Assembly: GCA_964398295.1 (NCBI GenBank)
Contig: CAYNMW010000001.1
Coordinates: 13,891-77,890, forward strand
Direction: 5' to 3'
Length of the DNA stretch: 64,000 nucleotides
Origin: CALFUK01 sp964398295
GTDB lineage: Bacteria > Bacteroidota > Bacteroidia > Chitinophagales > Saprospiraceae
Below, piece by piece: positions 37,607-47,123 of the stretch (positions within the stretch are counted from its first letter, which is position 1; each line of letters begins with the position of its first letter). The translations under genes were made by a program, and so were the position numbers. Below the pieces are notes generated by a model that was given only the letters and a program-made list of their open reading frames with translations, searched no databases and was not told where the DNA came from.

Positions 37607-38710
37607 TTAATCCTCAAAGATGATCTTCACATTCTCTGTAACAGGATGCGCTTGACAGGCAAGTATATAACCAGCCTCTACTTCATCGTCATCCAATGCA
37701 TAGCATGCATCCATTTCTACTTTCCCTGAAACGACCTTGGCCATACAAGTCGAGCATGCTCCACTTGTACAGGAGAATGGTGCATCCTTTTTATTCTCAA
37801 GTAAGACGTCCAAGACTGTTTTTGACGGAGGAACATCAATGGTAAATTCTTCTCCTTTTAATACGATAGCAACTGTCCCAGTACCAGCCCCTGCTGTTGC
37901 AGTTACTGTAGCTGCTTTCTCTGTTTCATCTGTAGGCGATCCAAAGTATTCTACTTTAATCTGATCTTTTTGCACACCATGACCAAGTAACGCTGCCTGG
38001 ACAACATCCATCATAATCGTGGGTCCGCAAATCATGTAGACTTGTTGATTCCCTTTGGAAGGATTTTCTGTTAGGAACTCGCCAATGTTTTGCTGGTTAG
38101 GTAGACCTTTCCACCCCAGCCAGCTCATTTTTGACTTTGAGAAAAAGCCAGATTTAGTTTTTATGGGATCACTGAGCAAATGTCTCACGGTAAGTTGTCC
38201 AGCATATTTGCTTTCAAGCCTTTCCAATTCTTTGTGGAAAATTATGTTTTGCTCATCTTGGTTGCCATAAAATAGATGAACACTACTTTTTGGCTCTTCT
38301 TCCAGTATGGTTTTGATCAAGGACATCATTGGAGTTATGCCACTACCACCTGCAAACAGATAATAATCATTCATAAAAGCATGATCATTATCTAAAGTGA
38401 AAGTGCCTTGCGGAACCATCACCTCAATCTCTTGACCTACACTTAAGTTATCATTCATGTGATTAGAAATCACGCCATTTTTGACTCGCTTTGACGTCAC
38501 ACCAAGTTTGCCCTCTAATGGACTCGTGTATATGGAATAGGCTCTTCTATACTCCTCTCCGTTTTTGTCAAACTTCAGGGTTAGATATTGACCTGCTTTA
38601 AATGTATAGTTCGCTTCAAGGTCTTGTGGAACATCAAAGATAACAGATATACTCTCCTCTGTTTCTTTGACCAATTCCTTAATCTTTAGTGTATGAAAAT
38701 CCGTACTCAT
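37607..38710 (-). CDS. PaaE-like ferredoxin reductase with C-terminal 2Fe-2S domain
   Basis: 367 residues. The FAD domain holds RRAYSIYTSP (FAD-binding RxYS); the NAD(P) domain starts YYLFAGGSGITPMMSLIKT; after a Gly/Ala-Thr-rich linker (about 272-283) the plant-type 2Fe-2S domain has CTSGACSTCMAKV and a final Cys near YILACQAHP. This domain order matches PaaE (PaaK), the electron-transfer subunit of phenylacetyl-CoA epoxidase, and similar oxygenase reductases. No other paa gene is present, so the oxygenase partner must be encoded elsewhere. It lies downstream of the LysE gene on the same strand, 88 bases away. Confidence 0.88.
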   Translation of the reverse strand: MSTDFHTLKIKELVKETEESISVIFDVPQDLEANYTFKAGQYLTLKFDKNGEEYRRAYSIYTSPLEGKLGVTSKRVKNGVISNHMNDNLSVGQEIEVMVPQGTFTLDNDHAFMNDYYLFAGGSGITPMMSLIKTILEEEPKSSVHLFYGNQDEQNIIFHKELERLESKYAGQLTVRHLLSDPIKTKSGFFSKSKMSWLGWKGLPNQQNIGEFLTENPSKGNQQVYMICGPTIMMDVVQAALLGHGVQKDQIKVEYFGSPTDETEKAATVTATAGAGTGTVAIVLKGEEFTIDVPPSKTVLDVLLENKKDAPFSCTSGACSTCMAKVVSGKVEMDACYALDDDEVEAGYILACQAHPVTENVKIIFED

Positions 38711-38798
38711 CTTGAATCTATTTAACCAAAAAGACTACAAAAGTATGATTGTTTTGTTTAGTAGAAATTTAAAATGGAAAATTTATTTGAGAAATTGC

Positions 38799-39416
38799 TC
38801 AAATGGCTTGATAGATGAGATAAAATCCAAACGAGAGAAGACCAATTCCAGCTACTTGACTAAACCGTTGTATGTGAATCGCTTTCAATTTAGTGCGAAT
38901 GGATTTTGCCAAAACCACTTTCAAAATATCTGAAGCGATGATCATGAACAGTATGGAGCTCAGAAAGATAATAGCTTCTGTATTATTGATTTTTCGACCG
39001 ATGATATAAGTAGAAATAGTACTCAGCCAAAACAGAAATGTGAATGGATTGATGGTATTGACAAGAAATCCTTTCAACCAAAAACCTAGGTAATCCTTGT
39101 ATTCATGTTTTTTCTGATGTAAATCGAGTTCTACTCGTTTAATGATCGAACCCAATCCAAAAAATATCATTACAATACCTCCGGCCATACCCATCCAAAA
39201 CTGAAAAGATTCACTTTCTATGGTTGTACTCAATTTTTTGATGAATAAAAACGTAAGAAATACAATCAGAAAATCGCTGATCCATACACCTAACCCCACT
39301 GTCATACCAGCCTTACCTCCTTTCTCAACAGCAGTTTGAGTGAGTGCGATGAAGATCGGTCCAAGCGAAACAGAAAGGAAGAGTCCAAAAAGTAAGCCTT
39401 CAATGATAAATTGCAT
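38799..39416 (-). CDS. LysE/RhtB family amino-acid exporter
   Basis: 205 residues with six predicted helices. The N-terminal signature GLFLSVSLGPIFIALTQTAVEKGGKAGMTVGLGVWISD is the LysE/RhtB motif with the conserved Gly-Pro. NTINPFTFLFWLSTIS matches the second conserved NPxxxxFW region. It would export an amino acid or derivative through the inner membrane by secondary transport; the substrate is not deducible. Not clearly in an operon. Confidence 0.88.
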   Translation of the reverse strand: MQFIIEGLLFGLFLSVSLGPIFIALTQTAVEKGGKAGMTVGLGVWISDFLIVFLTFLFIKKLSTTIESESFQFWMGMAGGIVMIFFGLGSIIKRVELDLHQKKHEYKDYLGFWLKGFLVNTINPFTFLFWLSTISTYIIGRKINNTEAIIFLSSILFMIIASDILKVVLAKSIRTKLKAIHIQRFSQVAGIGLLSFGFYLIYQAI

Positions 39417-39493
39417 GCAACAGTATTGGCAACAAGTTAAGGAAGTCTAACTGAATGAAGTGTATTAATCGATCAACAGTATGACATTAGACA

Positions 39494-41314
39494 TTAATGA
39501 TCAAATTTTTGATCTAGTTCATTATGCGAAATGGTTATAAAACATTTTCTTCCTCCTGGAGCTTTATAAGGCATTTCGCAGGCAAAAAGTTGATCAATAA
39601 GTCCTTGCATCTCATCAGCTAATAAATTGGTCCCTCTTTTCACAGCTTCACTTCGAGCCATAGCCTGACATAGCTTATGTTCTATTGTTTGCGAATCGGA
39701 GGTGTCGCTTACAAAATGATCCAAGAATTGCATAATCAATTGTTCGGGATTCAGCTGTGGATCAAGGTGTGCTGGGATGCCTCTGATGACATAGGTCTGT
39801 TGGCCAAACTCGCTGACATCAAATCCTATATTTTGTAATTTTGGCAATATTGATTTTAGCAATTCTCCTTGTCGAATATCCAACTCTATAGAGATGGGGA
39901 ACAACAACTGTTGGGTTGCTGATTGAGAAGTTTGGATTGTTGCCAGTAGTCTCTCATAGATGACACGTTCATGCGCTGATTGTTGATCTATAATGATCAG
40001 ACCACTTTTTATTTGGGAAACGATGAATCGTTTGTCTACTTGTAAGGGGGCTTTTTGTTGAATTTCATGCTCCAAACTTTCTTGCCCTTCAGTACTGTTG
40101 ATCTTACTGGCTAGTATAACTGCGTCTTTTTGCTTGGCACCTACAGGGCTCATCAATTCTTCAAATTCAGAATTCCATGCATTGATTTCTGACTTGTTGG
40201 CACGTTGAGCTTTTTCATATTCTGAATGCCCACCAACAAATTGCTTTATGGACCCACCTGACTGCAGCGGTTGCTGGGCAAGATTAAAGTTGACATTATG
40301 GTCAAAATCCAGAACTGGTGTAATGCTGTATTTGCCTAATGCATGTCTTACAGACACTTTAATGTAGTTGTAAATCAAACGTTCATTTTCAAATTTCACT
40401 TCTTGTTTTGTTGGATGTACATTGATGTCTACATCTTCAGGATTTATCTCAATAAATAAAACAAAGAATGGATAAGCCTTATCTGGTAATAACTGTTCGA
40501 ATGCAAATCGAACCGCATGTGATAAGTAAGGGCTTTTTATGAATCTGTTGTTCACAAAAAAGAACTGATTGCCTTTTGATTTTTTTGAAAATTCTGGTTT
40601 ACCAATAAACCCATTCACTTGAATGATGTCAGTGGTTTCTTCGACTGGAATCAATTTATCATTAATGGATTTATTAAATAAACCCAATATTCGTTGACGC
40701 AGAGAACCAGTTTCGAGTTGGTAAAGATTATTTTCATTGTGAAAACAGGAGAACCCAATATCTGGATGGGCCAGAGCTACTTTTACAAATTCATCAAGGA
40801 TATGTCTTAATTCTACTGGATCTGATTTTAAAAACTTTCTACGGGCAGGTACATTAAAAAACAATTGTTTGACGCTGAAATTTGATCCAGTAGACATCGA
40901 ACATGGTTCTAGTTTGACCACTTCAGAATTCTCTATTTTCATCAAAACTCCCAAACTTGATTCAGCAGTCCTTGTTTTCAACTCAACTTTTGCAACGGCA
41001 GCAATAGATGCAAGTGCCTCACCTCTAAACCCTTTTGTTTGAATCTTAAACAGATCCTCTGTCTTCCGAATTTTGCTTGTTGCATGCCGTTCAAAAGCCA
41101 TGCGAGCATCCGTCTCTGTCATACCAGAACCATCGTCGATAACCTGGATCAATGTTTTTCCAGAATCTTTTATGATGAGTTTTATGAAACGAGCACCTGC
41201 GTCTACAGCATTTTCCAATAATTCTTTGACTACAGATGACGGACGTTGGATAACTTCTCCTGCGGCAATTTGATTGGCAAGTGCATCTGGTAACAACTGA
41301 ATGATGTCCGGCAT
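39494..41314 (-). CDS. mutL: DNA mismatch repair protein MutL
   Basis: 606 residues. The GHKL ATPase N-terminus has all its motifs: IAAGEVIQRPSSVVKELLENAVDAG, IQVIDDGSGM, TKGFRGEALASI and a second-domain PTKQEVKFEN. The C-terminal endonuclease region has DQQSAHERVIYE, matching the DQHAxxExxxxE nuclease motif with His to Gln and Ala to Ser changes, so metal-dependent nicking is likely but not certain. It passes the mismatch signal from MutS and nicks DNA in organisms without MutH. It follows a small membrane-protein gene by five bases, so they form one transcript. Confidence 0.95.
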   Translation of the reverse strand: MPDIIQLLPDALANQIAAGEVIQRPSSVVKELLENAVDAGARFIKLIIKDSGKTLIQVIDDGSGMTETDARMAFERHATSKIRKTEDLFKIQTKGFRGEALASIAAVAKVELKTRTAESSLGVLMKIENSEVVKLEPCSMSTGSNFSVKQLFFNVPARRKFLKSDPVELRHILDEFVKVALAHPDIGFSCFHNENNLYQLETGSLRQRILGLFNKSINDKLIPVEETTDIIQVNGFIGKPEFSKKSKGNQFFFVNNRFIKSPYLSHAVRFAFEQLLPDKAYPFFVLFIEINPEDVDINVHPTKQEVKFENERLIYNYIKVSVRHALGKYSITPVLDFDHNVNFNLAQQPLQSGGSIKQFVGGHSEYEKAQRANKSEINAWNSEFEELMSPVGAKQKDAVILASKINSTEGQESLEHEIQQKAPLQVDKRFIVSQIKSGLIIIDQQSAHERVIYERLLATIQTSQSATQQLLFPISIELDIRQGELLKSILPKLQNIGFDVSEFGQQTYVIRGIPAHLDPQLNPEQLIMQFLDHFVSDTSDSQTIEHKLCQAMARSEAVKRGTNLLADEMQGLIDQLFACEMPYKAPGGRKCFITISHNELDQKFDH

Positions 41315-41319
41315 ATAAA

Positions 41320-41649
41320 TTATTCAAACGCTTCCAAAAATGAAGGAAGGTATTCTAATAAAAAGTAAAGTGTCAATAAAAGTAATGCCATCAGCACAAC
41401 CATCACAATTCTATTTGAACGTCTTAGTGATTTCTTGTACAGTTCGCTATCATAACTATTGCCAATGGGTTTTTTAAAACTGCCTCTGATTCTGGCTTTG
41501 ATGGCTTCAGGATCAGTGGGAGTAGATTCGCCATCTTTGCGGTATGGAGCCATTCTACGTTCCAAATCCTCCTTGTCAGGATCATAGTACCTCGGCGTAT
41601 AATCGAAGTTTCTGTGTTTTGGTCGTTTGCCCATTCCAAATAATGACAT
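41320..41649 (-). CDS. Small C-tail-anchored membrane protein upstream of mutL
   Basis: 109 residues: a basic, Pro/Tyr-rich cytoplasmic N-terminus (MGKRPKHRNFDYTPRYYDPD) and one membrane helix near the C-terminus (about 80-98, RIVMVVLMALLLLTLYFLL). I recall a similar protein beside mutL in other Bacteroidota, but the function is unknown. It is first in a two-gene unit with mutL (5-base gap). The overall positive charge next to the helix suits a protein whose N-terminus remains in the cytoplasm. Confidence 0.72.
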   Translation of the reverse strand: MSLFGMGKRPKHRNFDYTPRYYDPDKEDLERRMAPYRKDGESTPTDPEAIKARIRGSFKKPIGNSYDSELYKKSLRRSNRIVMVVLMALLLLTLYFLLEYLPSFLEAFE

Positions 41650-41807
41650 GTCTCAAAAGTAAAACATAGTTCTCTAGCTTGTCAAGCCTTAGCCAAATAG
41701 AATTCCACCAGTTTTCAACACCACTCAAAATGACGAAAACTCAGTTAATGAATGCTTAAAACAGCTATTTTATAGTCACAATCGTAAGAAAAGGAGTTAT
41801 TTGTAGT

Positions 41808-43067
41808 ATGAGGAATCTAGTTCTTTTCATCTTATGTTGTCTTGGAGCACCACTATTGGCCCAAGATGATTTTCGTTTTGAAGATGATGTGTACTTAGAC
41901 TACATTAAAAGTGTCAAATTTCACCATTCGGGATTGTTTACATCTCTACCTTTGATTGATCTTAATTCCAATGGAAGATTGATATTGACCTTTGATGACC
42001 TAACAGGTGTGGACAAAGATTATACCTACGAAATTATCCATTGCGATCGAAATTGGAAAAGATCAGATCTTGATGAATATGATTTTATCAATGGATTCAA
42101 CAATGAAGAAATACAAGAGGTCAGCTATTCAATAGGGACAACTGTCGACTACACAAATTATACATTAACATTGCCTAATGACGATATAGAATGGACAATA
42201 TCTGGCAACTATCTTCTTGTTGTATATGAAGATGAATATGATAAAATTCCAGCAATAACCAGGCGTTTCATGGTAGCAGAACAGTTGGTTGTAGTTGAAA
42301 CACAAGTAGAACAGTCCTTAAATGCTCAGCGATTTAGAACTCATCATGCAATAGACATAACGGTAAATAACGATAACTTTCGAATTACGAATGTGATGAG
42401 TGAGCTACAGCTTACTATATTGCAAAATCACAGATGGGATACTGCTATTACAGGTATTAAACCAAGGTTTTTCCGTGGAGACAACATCCTATTCAATCAT
42501 GTTGGAGAGAATGAGTTTGCAGCCGGCAAAGAATTTAGAATTGTTGATCTGAGAAGTTCCCTTTCAAGAGGTGAAGGCGTGCATGCTTTAGAACGGCTCA
42601 GAAGCAGAATTGATGTGTTAGTACAATTAGATAGAAATCGCTCTTGGAGTGGGTATCATTTTTACAATGATATTAATGGCCAGTTTGTATTGGAAAATAA
42701 TGATCGAGCTAATGCAACAATGCAATCTGAGTATATGAATGTGTTTTTTAATATCCAGCTGGAAAGACCATTGCTTGATGGAGAAATTTACATTGTCGGG
42801 GCTTTTTGTGATTGGAAATTGAAAGAATTTAACAAATTGGAATACGATTCTTATAGAGATTTATATTCTGTCAATTTACCATTGAAGCAAGGTTTTTATG
42901 ACTATGTATATGCAGTCAAAAGAGGTGATGATGTTGACTACTCCATACTCGAAGGAGATTGGTTTGAAACAGAAAATGAGTATACAATTCTAGCATATTA
43001 TTCAGAATTAGGGTCTCGTCATGATAGAATAATAGGTGTGTCAAATTTGAATACAGCGAGGAATTAA
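41808..43067 (+). CDS. Type IX secretion system plug protein (DUF5103 family)
   Basis: 419 residues with a signal peptide (MRNLVLFILCCLGAPLLAQ). DUF5103 features are clear: YLDYIKSVKFHHSG near the start, LTFDDL followed by YTYEIIHCDRNWKRSDLDEYDFI, and a C-terminal beta domain with NVFFNIQLERPLLDGEIYIVGAFCDW and FYDYVYAV. In Flavobacterium the homologue plugs the large SprA translocon of T9SS between substrates. Its presence agrees with the several T9SS cargo genes here. No other T9SS gene lies in the window. Confidence 0.85.
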   Translation: MRNLVLFILCCLGAPLLAQDDFRFEDDVYLDYIKSVKFHHSGLFTSLPLIDLNSNGRLILTFDDLTGVDKDYTYEIIHCDRNWKRSDLDEYDFINGFNNEEIQEVSYSIGTTVDYTNYTLTLPNDDIEWTISGNYLLVVYEDEYDKIPAITRRFMVAEQLVVVETQVEQSLNAQRFRTHHAIDITVNNDNFRITNVMSELQLTILQNHRWDTAITGIKPRFFRGDNILFNHVGENEFAAGKEFRIVDLRSSLSRGEGVHALERLRSRIDVLVQLDRNRSWSGYHFYNDINGQFVLENNDRANATMQSEYMNVFFNIQLERPLLDGEIYIVGAFCDWKLKEFNKLEYDSYRDLYSVNLPLKQGFYDYVYAVKRGDDVDYSILEGDWFETENEYTILAYYSELGSRHDRIIGVSNLNTARN

Positions 43068-43312
43068 AAGCAATAAGCTTTTGAGTAGCTAGAAGTTTGT
43101 CGAGGTCCTATCATTCCAAAATGGCTGACTTCAATTAAAATTTTTTAAGCATCAATCAACAATAACTCGTCCATACCTGCAACTAATCTTATGAGATCTG
43201 CGTCTATAAACATATAATGGTGACCTCTTTATCGAGTTCTACACTATATTCATAGATTAAACACTTGCGGTTGAATGACTTTATTTAACATTGCAGGGTA
43301 AAACAGACACGC

Positions 43313-44731
43313 ATGCGAAAATTAGTAACTGTTCTTTTAATATTTGGCTCGCTCATTGCAAATGCGCAGGAAACCTGGGATTTGGAGCAATGCATTAAAT
43401 ATGCCTGGACCAATTCTCTAAACTTAATCCAGACACAGCAATCAGAACAAATTGAATCCATCAATCAATTGGAGGCACAACATGCCAAATATCCAAATAT
43501 AAATGGTTCAGGTTCATTGCAATGGAATTTTGGTCGATCTCTTGACCCTGTGACTGATGCCTTTACCACGAGCACATTTTTTTCGAACAATTTTGGAATC
43601 AATGCTGGAGTTCCAATTTTTAGAGGCTTTCAAATCAGAAATACCTTAAAACAAGCTGGTTTCAACTTGGATGCTGCTAAAAAGGATACAGACCAGTTGA
43701 GGCGTGACATTGCTTTGAATGTAGCCAGTGCATATTTAACAGCGTTGTTTGCTAAAGAAAGACAGAATACTGCTCAGTTTGCTCTTGATCTTAGCAATGA
43801 ACAACTAAGTCAAATTGACAAGCTTATTGCAGCAGGTTCCAGACCTCGCAACGAACGTTTGGATTTATTGGCTCAGATTGCGACAAACGAACAGGCGTTG
43901 ATCAATAATGACAATGATTACACAATCGCCTTGTTGAATCTTAAGCAGTTGATGAATTATAATGTAGAGACCGAGATAGAGCTGGTCGTGCCAGACGAAA
44001 ATGCAGTTACATTATTTAGTGATCCTGAATTATTAACATTTGCCGATGTATACAAAAAGGCCACAGAAAATCAACCCAATATAGAAGCTGGCAAATTGAG
44101 AATGCTAAGTGCAGAAACAGGAATTGATATTGCCAAAGGAGGCTTGTATCCATCAATAACTGCTGGAGGTAGCATTTTCACCAATTTTTCTAACCAAGGA
44201 TTACGTATAGATGGATTTGAAGAAGTAGTAAACGAAACTTCCGTCATTTTTAATGGTCAGGATGCAGTTGTTGGTTTTCCATCTGTAAATCCAATCACTT
44301 CGGACAACCCTTACTTTAACCAATTAGACGAGAATATTGCCTATGGTTTTGGATTTAGTCTCAATGTTCCTATATACAATAATTACAGAACCAAAGCATC
44401 CATTGAACGTGCTAAGTTAAATGTGGAAGCAACTAGGACACAGAATGAATTGCTAGAACAGCGCTTAAAGACTTCTGTCCAACAAGCCTTATCAGATGCC
44501 CAAACAGCAAAGAAAGCATATGAAGCTTCTCAAAAAAGTGTAGAAGCGCAAAAAGCTGCATTTGAAAATGCTGAAAAGAGGTTCGAATTGGGTGCAATTA
44601 ACACCTATGACTATATTCTTGCCAAAAATCAATACGATAATTCTACTGTAAATGCCATCATTGCCAAATACGATTATATATTTAGGACTAAAATATTAGA
44701 CTTCTACATCGGCAGACCATTAACTTTGTAG
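43313..44731 (+). CDS. TolC family outer-membrane efflux protein
   Basis: 472 residues with signal peptide MRKLVTVLLIFGSLIANAQ. It has the paired long helices of the TolC tunnel (NQLEAQHAKYPNINGSGSLQ, RAKLNVEATRTQNELLEQRLKTSVQQALSDA) and two internally similar halves, ending KRFELGAINTYDYILAKNQY. It should form the trimeric outer-membrane channel of a tripartite exporter. The adaptor gene starts 15 bases after its stop, so they are co-transcribed. Confidence 0.92.
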   Translation: MRKLVTVLLIFGSLIANAQETWDLEQCIKYAWTNSLNLIQTQQSEQIESINQLEAQHAKYPNINGSGSLQWNFGRSLDPVTDAFTTSTFFSNNFGINAGVPIFRGFQIRNTLKQAGFNLDAAKKDTDQLRRDIALNVASAYLTALFAKERQNTAQFALDLSNEQLSQIDKLIAAGSRPRNERLDLLAQIATNEQALINNDNDYTIALLNLKQLMNYNVETEIELVVPDENAVTLFSDPELLTFADVYKKATENQPNIEAGKLRMLSAETGIDIAKGGLYPSITAGGSIFTNFSNQGLRIDGFEEVVNETSVIFNGQDAVVGFPSVNPITSDNPYFNQLDENIAYGFGFSLNVPIYNNYRTKASIERAKLNVEATRTQNELLEQRLKTSVQQALSDAQTAKKAYEASQKSVEAQKAAFENAEKRFELGAINTYDYILAKNQYDNSTVNAIIAKYDYIFRTKILDFYIGRPLTL

Positions 44732-44746
44732 GAGTTCAACGTAAAC

Positions 44747-46084
44747 ATGACGAAACGTAAGAAAAAGTCAAGGCGCTGGTTACTACTCATTTTGTTGCTG
44801 TTATTTGCAGCTGCAGTGGGTTACATGGCTTATAAAAATAAGACCAAACCGCAAGGGCAAAAAGTAACTACAGAGAATGTATCTAAAAGAACCATCCGCG
44901 AAACAGTATCTGCAAGTGGACGAATTTTCCCTGAAGTAGAAGTGAAAATTAGTTCTGATGTATCTGGTGAAATAGTAGAGCTTCGAATTGAGGAAGGAGA
45001 TTCTGTTGTAACAGGTCAGATTTTAGCAAAGATCGATCCTGAAGCTTATGTCTCAGCGGTAGAAAGAGGAAATGCTTCATTGGATAATATGAAAGCTCAA
45101 GTATCCATTTCGAGGTCTCAACTTCAAAACAATATCGCGCAGAAAGAGCAGATCACTGCAAATCTTGAAAATGCCCAACAAGTCCATCAACGAAATGAAC
45201 AATTAAAAAATGATGGGGTCATTTCCTCTGTAGAATATGAACAATCCTTGTCTAATCTCAGGGCTTTACAAGCCAATCTAAAAGCAGCGCAAGCGGGCAT
45301 AACATCTTCAGAAGAAAGCATCAAAGCTGCCGAGTTTCAAGTAAAAAGTTCGGAGGCTACATTGAAAGAGTTAAGAACAAATCTTAATCGGACGACGATT
45401 AAAGCTCCGCAGAGCGGAATTGTCAGTAGTTTATCAGTGGAGCAAGGAGAGCGAGTTGTTGGTACCATCCAGATGACGGGAACAGAAATGATGAGAATAG
45501 CGAATCTGAATGCGATGGAAGTCCAGGTAGAAGTGAGTGAAAATGATATCTTGAAAGTTGCTGTTGGAGATGAAGTGGATGTCGAGGTAGATGCCTATAT
45601 AGAGAAAAAATTTAAGGGAGTAGTAACCGAAATTGCAAATAGTGCTGCGAATACGAATACGAATACGGCTAGTTCGAGTTTGAATACAGATCAAGTCACC
45701 AACTTTATAGTCAAAATACGCATTGATCCAAAGTCATACACTTCAGTGTCTCGCTATCCATTTAGGCCAGGGATGTCAGCTTCTGTAGATATATTTACCA
45801 ATCAAGTTACCGAAGTACTGAGCATTCCTATTCAGGCTGTTACTGTTCGAGAGAATGATGACAAAGTGGCTGAGGAAGTTGTTTTCCTATATGAAGCAGA
45901 CACCGCAAGGATGGTCAAAGTTCAGACGGGAATTCAGGATGATGACTTTATAGAAGTACTGGACGGTCTGCTTGATGGGGTAGAGATTGTATCCGGTCCA
46001 TACACAGCAGTCTCCAAGACCATTGAAGAAGGCAACCAATTGCGGCGGTCCAAAGAAGAAAAAGAGAAAGAAGATAAGTCCTGA
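44747..46084 (+). CDS. Efflux periplasmic adaptor subunit (MacA/HlyD-like)
   Basis: 445 residues. A basic N-terminus and one anchor helix (RRWLLLILLLLFAAAVGYMA) precede the biotinyl-lipoyl hairpin (SSDVSGEIVELRIEEGDSVV ... TTIKAPQSGIVSSL), a long coiled-coil (about 105-215), a beta-barrel domain and a membrane-proximal end. The pattern is closest to MacA-type adaptors that work with ABC transporters. The inner-membrane pump is not next to it; the next gene is unrelated. A short hexanucleotide repeat (CGAATA three times, about 45653-45670) encodes the NTNTNT run near residue 305. Confidence 0.9.
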   Translation: MTKRKKKSRRWLLLILLLLFAAAVGYMAYKNKTKPQGQKVTTENVSKRTIRETVSASGRIFPEVEVKISSDVSGEIVELRIEEGDSVVTGQILAKIDPEAYVSAVERGNASLDNMKAQVSISRSQLQNNIAQKEQITANLENAQQVHQRNEQLKNDGVISSVEYEQSLSNLRALQANLKAAQAGITSSEESIKAAEFQVKSSEATLKELRTNLNRTTIKAPQSGIVSSLSVEQGERVVGTIQMTGTEMMRIANLNAMEVQVEVSENDILKVAVGDEVDVEVDAYIEKKFKGVVTEIANSAANTNTNTASSSLNTDQVTNFIVKIRIDPKSYTSVSRYPFRPGMSASVDIFTNQVTEVLSIPIQAVTVRENDDKVAEEVVFLYEADTARMVKVQTGIQDDDFIEVLDGLLDGVEIVSGPYTAVSKTIEEGNQLRRSKEEKEKEDKS

Positions 46085-46089
46085 TTCCA

Positions 46090-46677
46090 TTGTCAAAAGC
46101 AATCATCACATTTGTTAAAAATCCTGTTATAGGAACGGTCAAAACTCGTCTGGCTAAAACCATAGGAGACCAACGCGCTCTAGAAGTTTATTTGGAATTG
46201 TGTAACTACACAAAACGAGTTGTAGGATCTGTTGATGCAGATGTTCATGTATTCTATGCTTCGGAAATAATTGACAATGATATTTGGTCTGGACAATCTT
46301 TTCATAAGAAATTGCAAAAAGGAGATGACCTAGGCGAACGAATGAATCATGCATTTGGCAATCTCCTTGCCGATTATGATAAAGTTGTCATTGTTGGAAG
46401 TGATTGTCCACAGCTAACTAAAAGCCATATCGATACCGCATTCAATTCACTTGATGAAACAGATGTTGTTATTGGACCAACCTTTGATGGTGGCTATTAT
46501 TTATTGGGAATGAAACAGTTACAAGCCTTTTTATTTAACGATATGAAATGGAGTACAGATGAAGTATTTTCTACTTCATTAATAAGAATCTTTGAACACC
46601 AACGAACACTTACTCAACTACAAAAACTTTCTGATGTAGATGTTGAAGATGATTTGAAATACATGGATTGGTTGTGA
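46090..46677 (+). CDS. TIGR04282 family glycosyltransferase-like protein
   Basis: 195 residues with a GT-A nucleotide-sugar fold: IITFVKNPVIGTVKTRLAKTIG, VVIVGSDCPQLTKSHID and IGPTFDGGYYLLGMK are the hallmarks of DUF2064/TIGR04282, linked in some genomes to arsenosugar biosynthesis. It should transfer a sugar-nucleotide moiety in the cytoplasm; here no arsenic genes are adjacent. It begins with TTG 5 bases after the adaptor stop, so it may be a passenger at the end of the efflux operon. Confidence 0.85.
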   Translation: MSKAIITFVKNPVIGTVKTRLAKTIGDQRALEVYLELCNYTKRVVGSVDADVHVFYASEIIDNDIWSGQSFHKKLQKGDDLGERMNHAFGNLLADYDKVVIVGSDCPQLTKSHIDTAFNSLDETDVVIGPTFDGGYYLLGMKQLQAFLFNDMKWSTDEVFSTSLIRIFEHQRTLTQLQKLSDVDVEDDLKYMDWL

Positions 46678-47123
46678 TTAATGTCACATTTTCTTTCTAT
46701 CGCATCTTAAGTAAAGAAGACAGAGTGAACCAGAATTAAGGCAAGGTTTTTTCTATTGTCATAAATAAGCGTGTTCATTTTAATCTATCGAACGCAATAG
46801 TTAAAATTTTAGATTTATTCTAATAGACCAATTATTCTATTTAGTTTAGAATTACCAAAAGATACCGAAAGGTATCTTGAAATGCATATTTTTTAACCCA
46901 GAATGGTGGTTTCGTGATCAAATCCGAAAGGCCCGTACTTAATGCCTACCAATTACATCACCCCACTTCATTCTACTAAACTGGAAATCTTAAATCTATT
47001 TGAATTAATAGATTTTGACAGCTTTGAGTTGTATTTTTTTTAGAACATAATCTTGTGAAAGTCAATAGGTGAGTGTCTATTAGAAATCTTCGCAATGTTA
47101 GCTGGTTTACAACAACTAACTTT
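46678..47123. other. 446-bp intergenic region before the giant CotH gene
   Basis: AT-rich, without a convincing gene. It contains one strong hairpin (46859-46878), a short unsupported frame of 33 codons from 46942, and the leader of the CotH gene. No clear promoter consensus found. Confidence 0.5.
46859..46878 (+). terminator. GAAA-loop hairpin, possible terminator
   Basis: Arms AAGATACC / GGTATCTT (8 bp, perfect) closed by a GAAA tetraloop, followed after 10 bases by a run of six T. It is 180 bases after the TIGR04282 stop, so it may end that transcript or a small RNA. Confidence 0.45.

Noticed and set aside
43066..43082. AAAAGC/GCTTTT hairpin after the plug-protein gene
   Set aside because: Only six mostly A-T pairs and no T-run; likely chance.
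46942..47043. 33-codon frame starting MPTNYITPLHST before the CotH gene
   Set aside because: Short, no ribosome site or recognisable motif, ends in a T-rich stretch; expected by chance in AT-rich DNA.
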